Below, one piece after another: positions 12,434-12,771 of a stretch of 12,771 nt of DNA; the first letter of the stretch is position 1, and each line of letters opens with the position of its first letter. The position numbers were made by a program, and so were the translations under genes. The notes below the pieces were generated by a model. The model was given only the letters and a program-made list of their open reading frames with translations, had not been told where the DNA came from and made no database searches. Source of the DNA: an uncultured Bacteroides sp. GTDB lineage: Bacteria > Bacteroidota > Bacteroidia > Bacteroidales > Bacteroidaceae. The stretch is from positions 1-12,771 of the forward strand of contig CAJJYX010000093.1 of the NCBI GenBank assembly GCA_905197435.1, given 5' to 3'.

Positions 12434-12771
12434 TTACTTCTTCAGTACCGCCCTCAGTACAAACCAGGCATGATGTGCCACCGTACTTATCAAGCCGTAA
12501 TGTTGCGCCATGATGCGGAAACGTTCTTTGAGTGACGCCTTCCTATTTTGGGTGGTCATCCCTTCTTCAAGATAATCTATTATTGTAAGGTGGGTATTAT
12601 GCAGCCTTTGTGCTTTCTTCATAATTCGGATGCACCAATCGAAGTCGGCAGAGAAGCGGTATTTCAGGTTGTACGGTTCCACTAAGCTGCGTTTGGCAAA
12701 GAAGGCTTGGTGGCACACCAGCATTCCCTGCTTGAAACTTTTCCATGTCAGCGTTTCCGGAGCGGAGAGAC
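12434..12771 (-). CDS. Glycosyltransferase family 2, C-terminal part (5' end outside window)
   Basis: The minus-strand frame is open from the window edge to a TAA at 12434, giving the last 111 residues. SAPETLTWKSFKQGMLVCHQ and the following AFFAKRSLV, then YRFSADFDWCIRIMKKA, are the distal part of a GT-A fold family 2 transferase of the kind found in capsule and O-antigen loci. SADFDW resembles the acceptor-side acidic motif of this family. The internal ATG near 12724 is not the start, since the conserved sequence continues upstream of it. It ends 62 bases from the convergent sirtuin gene. A short TGAAGAA/TTCTTCA dyad overlaps its stop codon. The sugar transferred cannot be told. Confidence 0.85.
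   Translation of the reverse strand, partial: LSAPETLTWKSFKQGMLVCHQAFFAKRSLVEPYNLKYRFSADFDWCIRIMKKAQRLHNTHLTIIDYLEEGMTTQNRKASLKERFRIMAQHYGLISTVAHHAWFVLRAVLKK

Overview
The window reads as Bacteroides (Bacteroidales) chromosome. Three things support this: the protein types (a DUF4491 protein, M50-like membrane proteins, a LiaF-like protein, paired FKBP isomerases, a zinc-less sirtuin), weak or absent Shine-Dalgarno sequences before most genes, and repeated upstream matches to the Bacteroides -7 box TAnnTTTG. The first ~865 bases look foreign to the rest. They carry the C-terminal part of a QueC (queuosine pathway) gene of non-Bacteroides appearance, joined in frame to the middle of a Bacteroides M50-like gene. 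A mis-joined assembly is the simplest explanation, but a real recombination cannot be excluded from the sequence alone.

Layout. 1-330: no convincing gene, several small inverted repeats. 331-3720 (minus): M50-like membrane protein B, then a VanX/DdpX-type D-Ala-D-Ala dipeptidase lipoprotein one base downstream, then M50-like protein A, which runs into the QueC fragment. 3803-5526 (minus): a two-gene unit for the membrane part of a sodium-pumping decarboxylase (gamma-like small subunit, then beta subunit OadB), closed by a clear terminator. 5617-6618 (minus): two adjacent genes that both appear frameshifted, a small exported Cys-rich protein and a LiaF-like membrane protein. 6740-7156 (minus): an intact four-helix membrane protein of unknown function.

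7157-8700: an AT-rich stretch whose only clear gene is an AqpZ-type aquaporin on the plus strand. Its right border is an intact tRNA with a CAU anticodon (8700-8773). Its left border (7357-7377) is a degenerate direct copy of that tRNA's 3' end, followed by a hairpin as the tRNA itself is. This is the arrangement left by old integration at a tRNA 3' end, although no integrase is present.

8868-12771: a DUF4491 membrane protein, an Lrp/AsnC regulator, a repeat-rich intergenic region with a long imperfect hairpin, an operon of a cytoplasmic FKBP and an exported lipoprotein FKBP (all minus), a divergent Sir2-family deacylase (plus), and the 3' end of a family 2 glycosyltransferase (minus) running off the window.

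Functional themes are envelope-related: membrane proteolysis, D-Ala-D-Ala cleavage, sodium pumping, water transport, extracytoplasmic protein folding and surface glycan synthesis. No CRISPR array, transposase, integrase or obvious defence operon was seen. The items most worth checking are the M50/QueC seam near 865, the tRNA-bounded aquaporin segment, and the two adjacent frameshifted genes.
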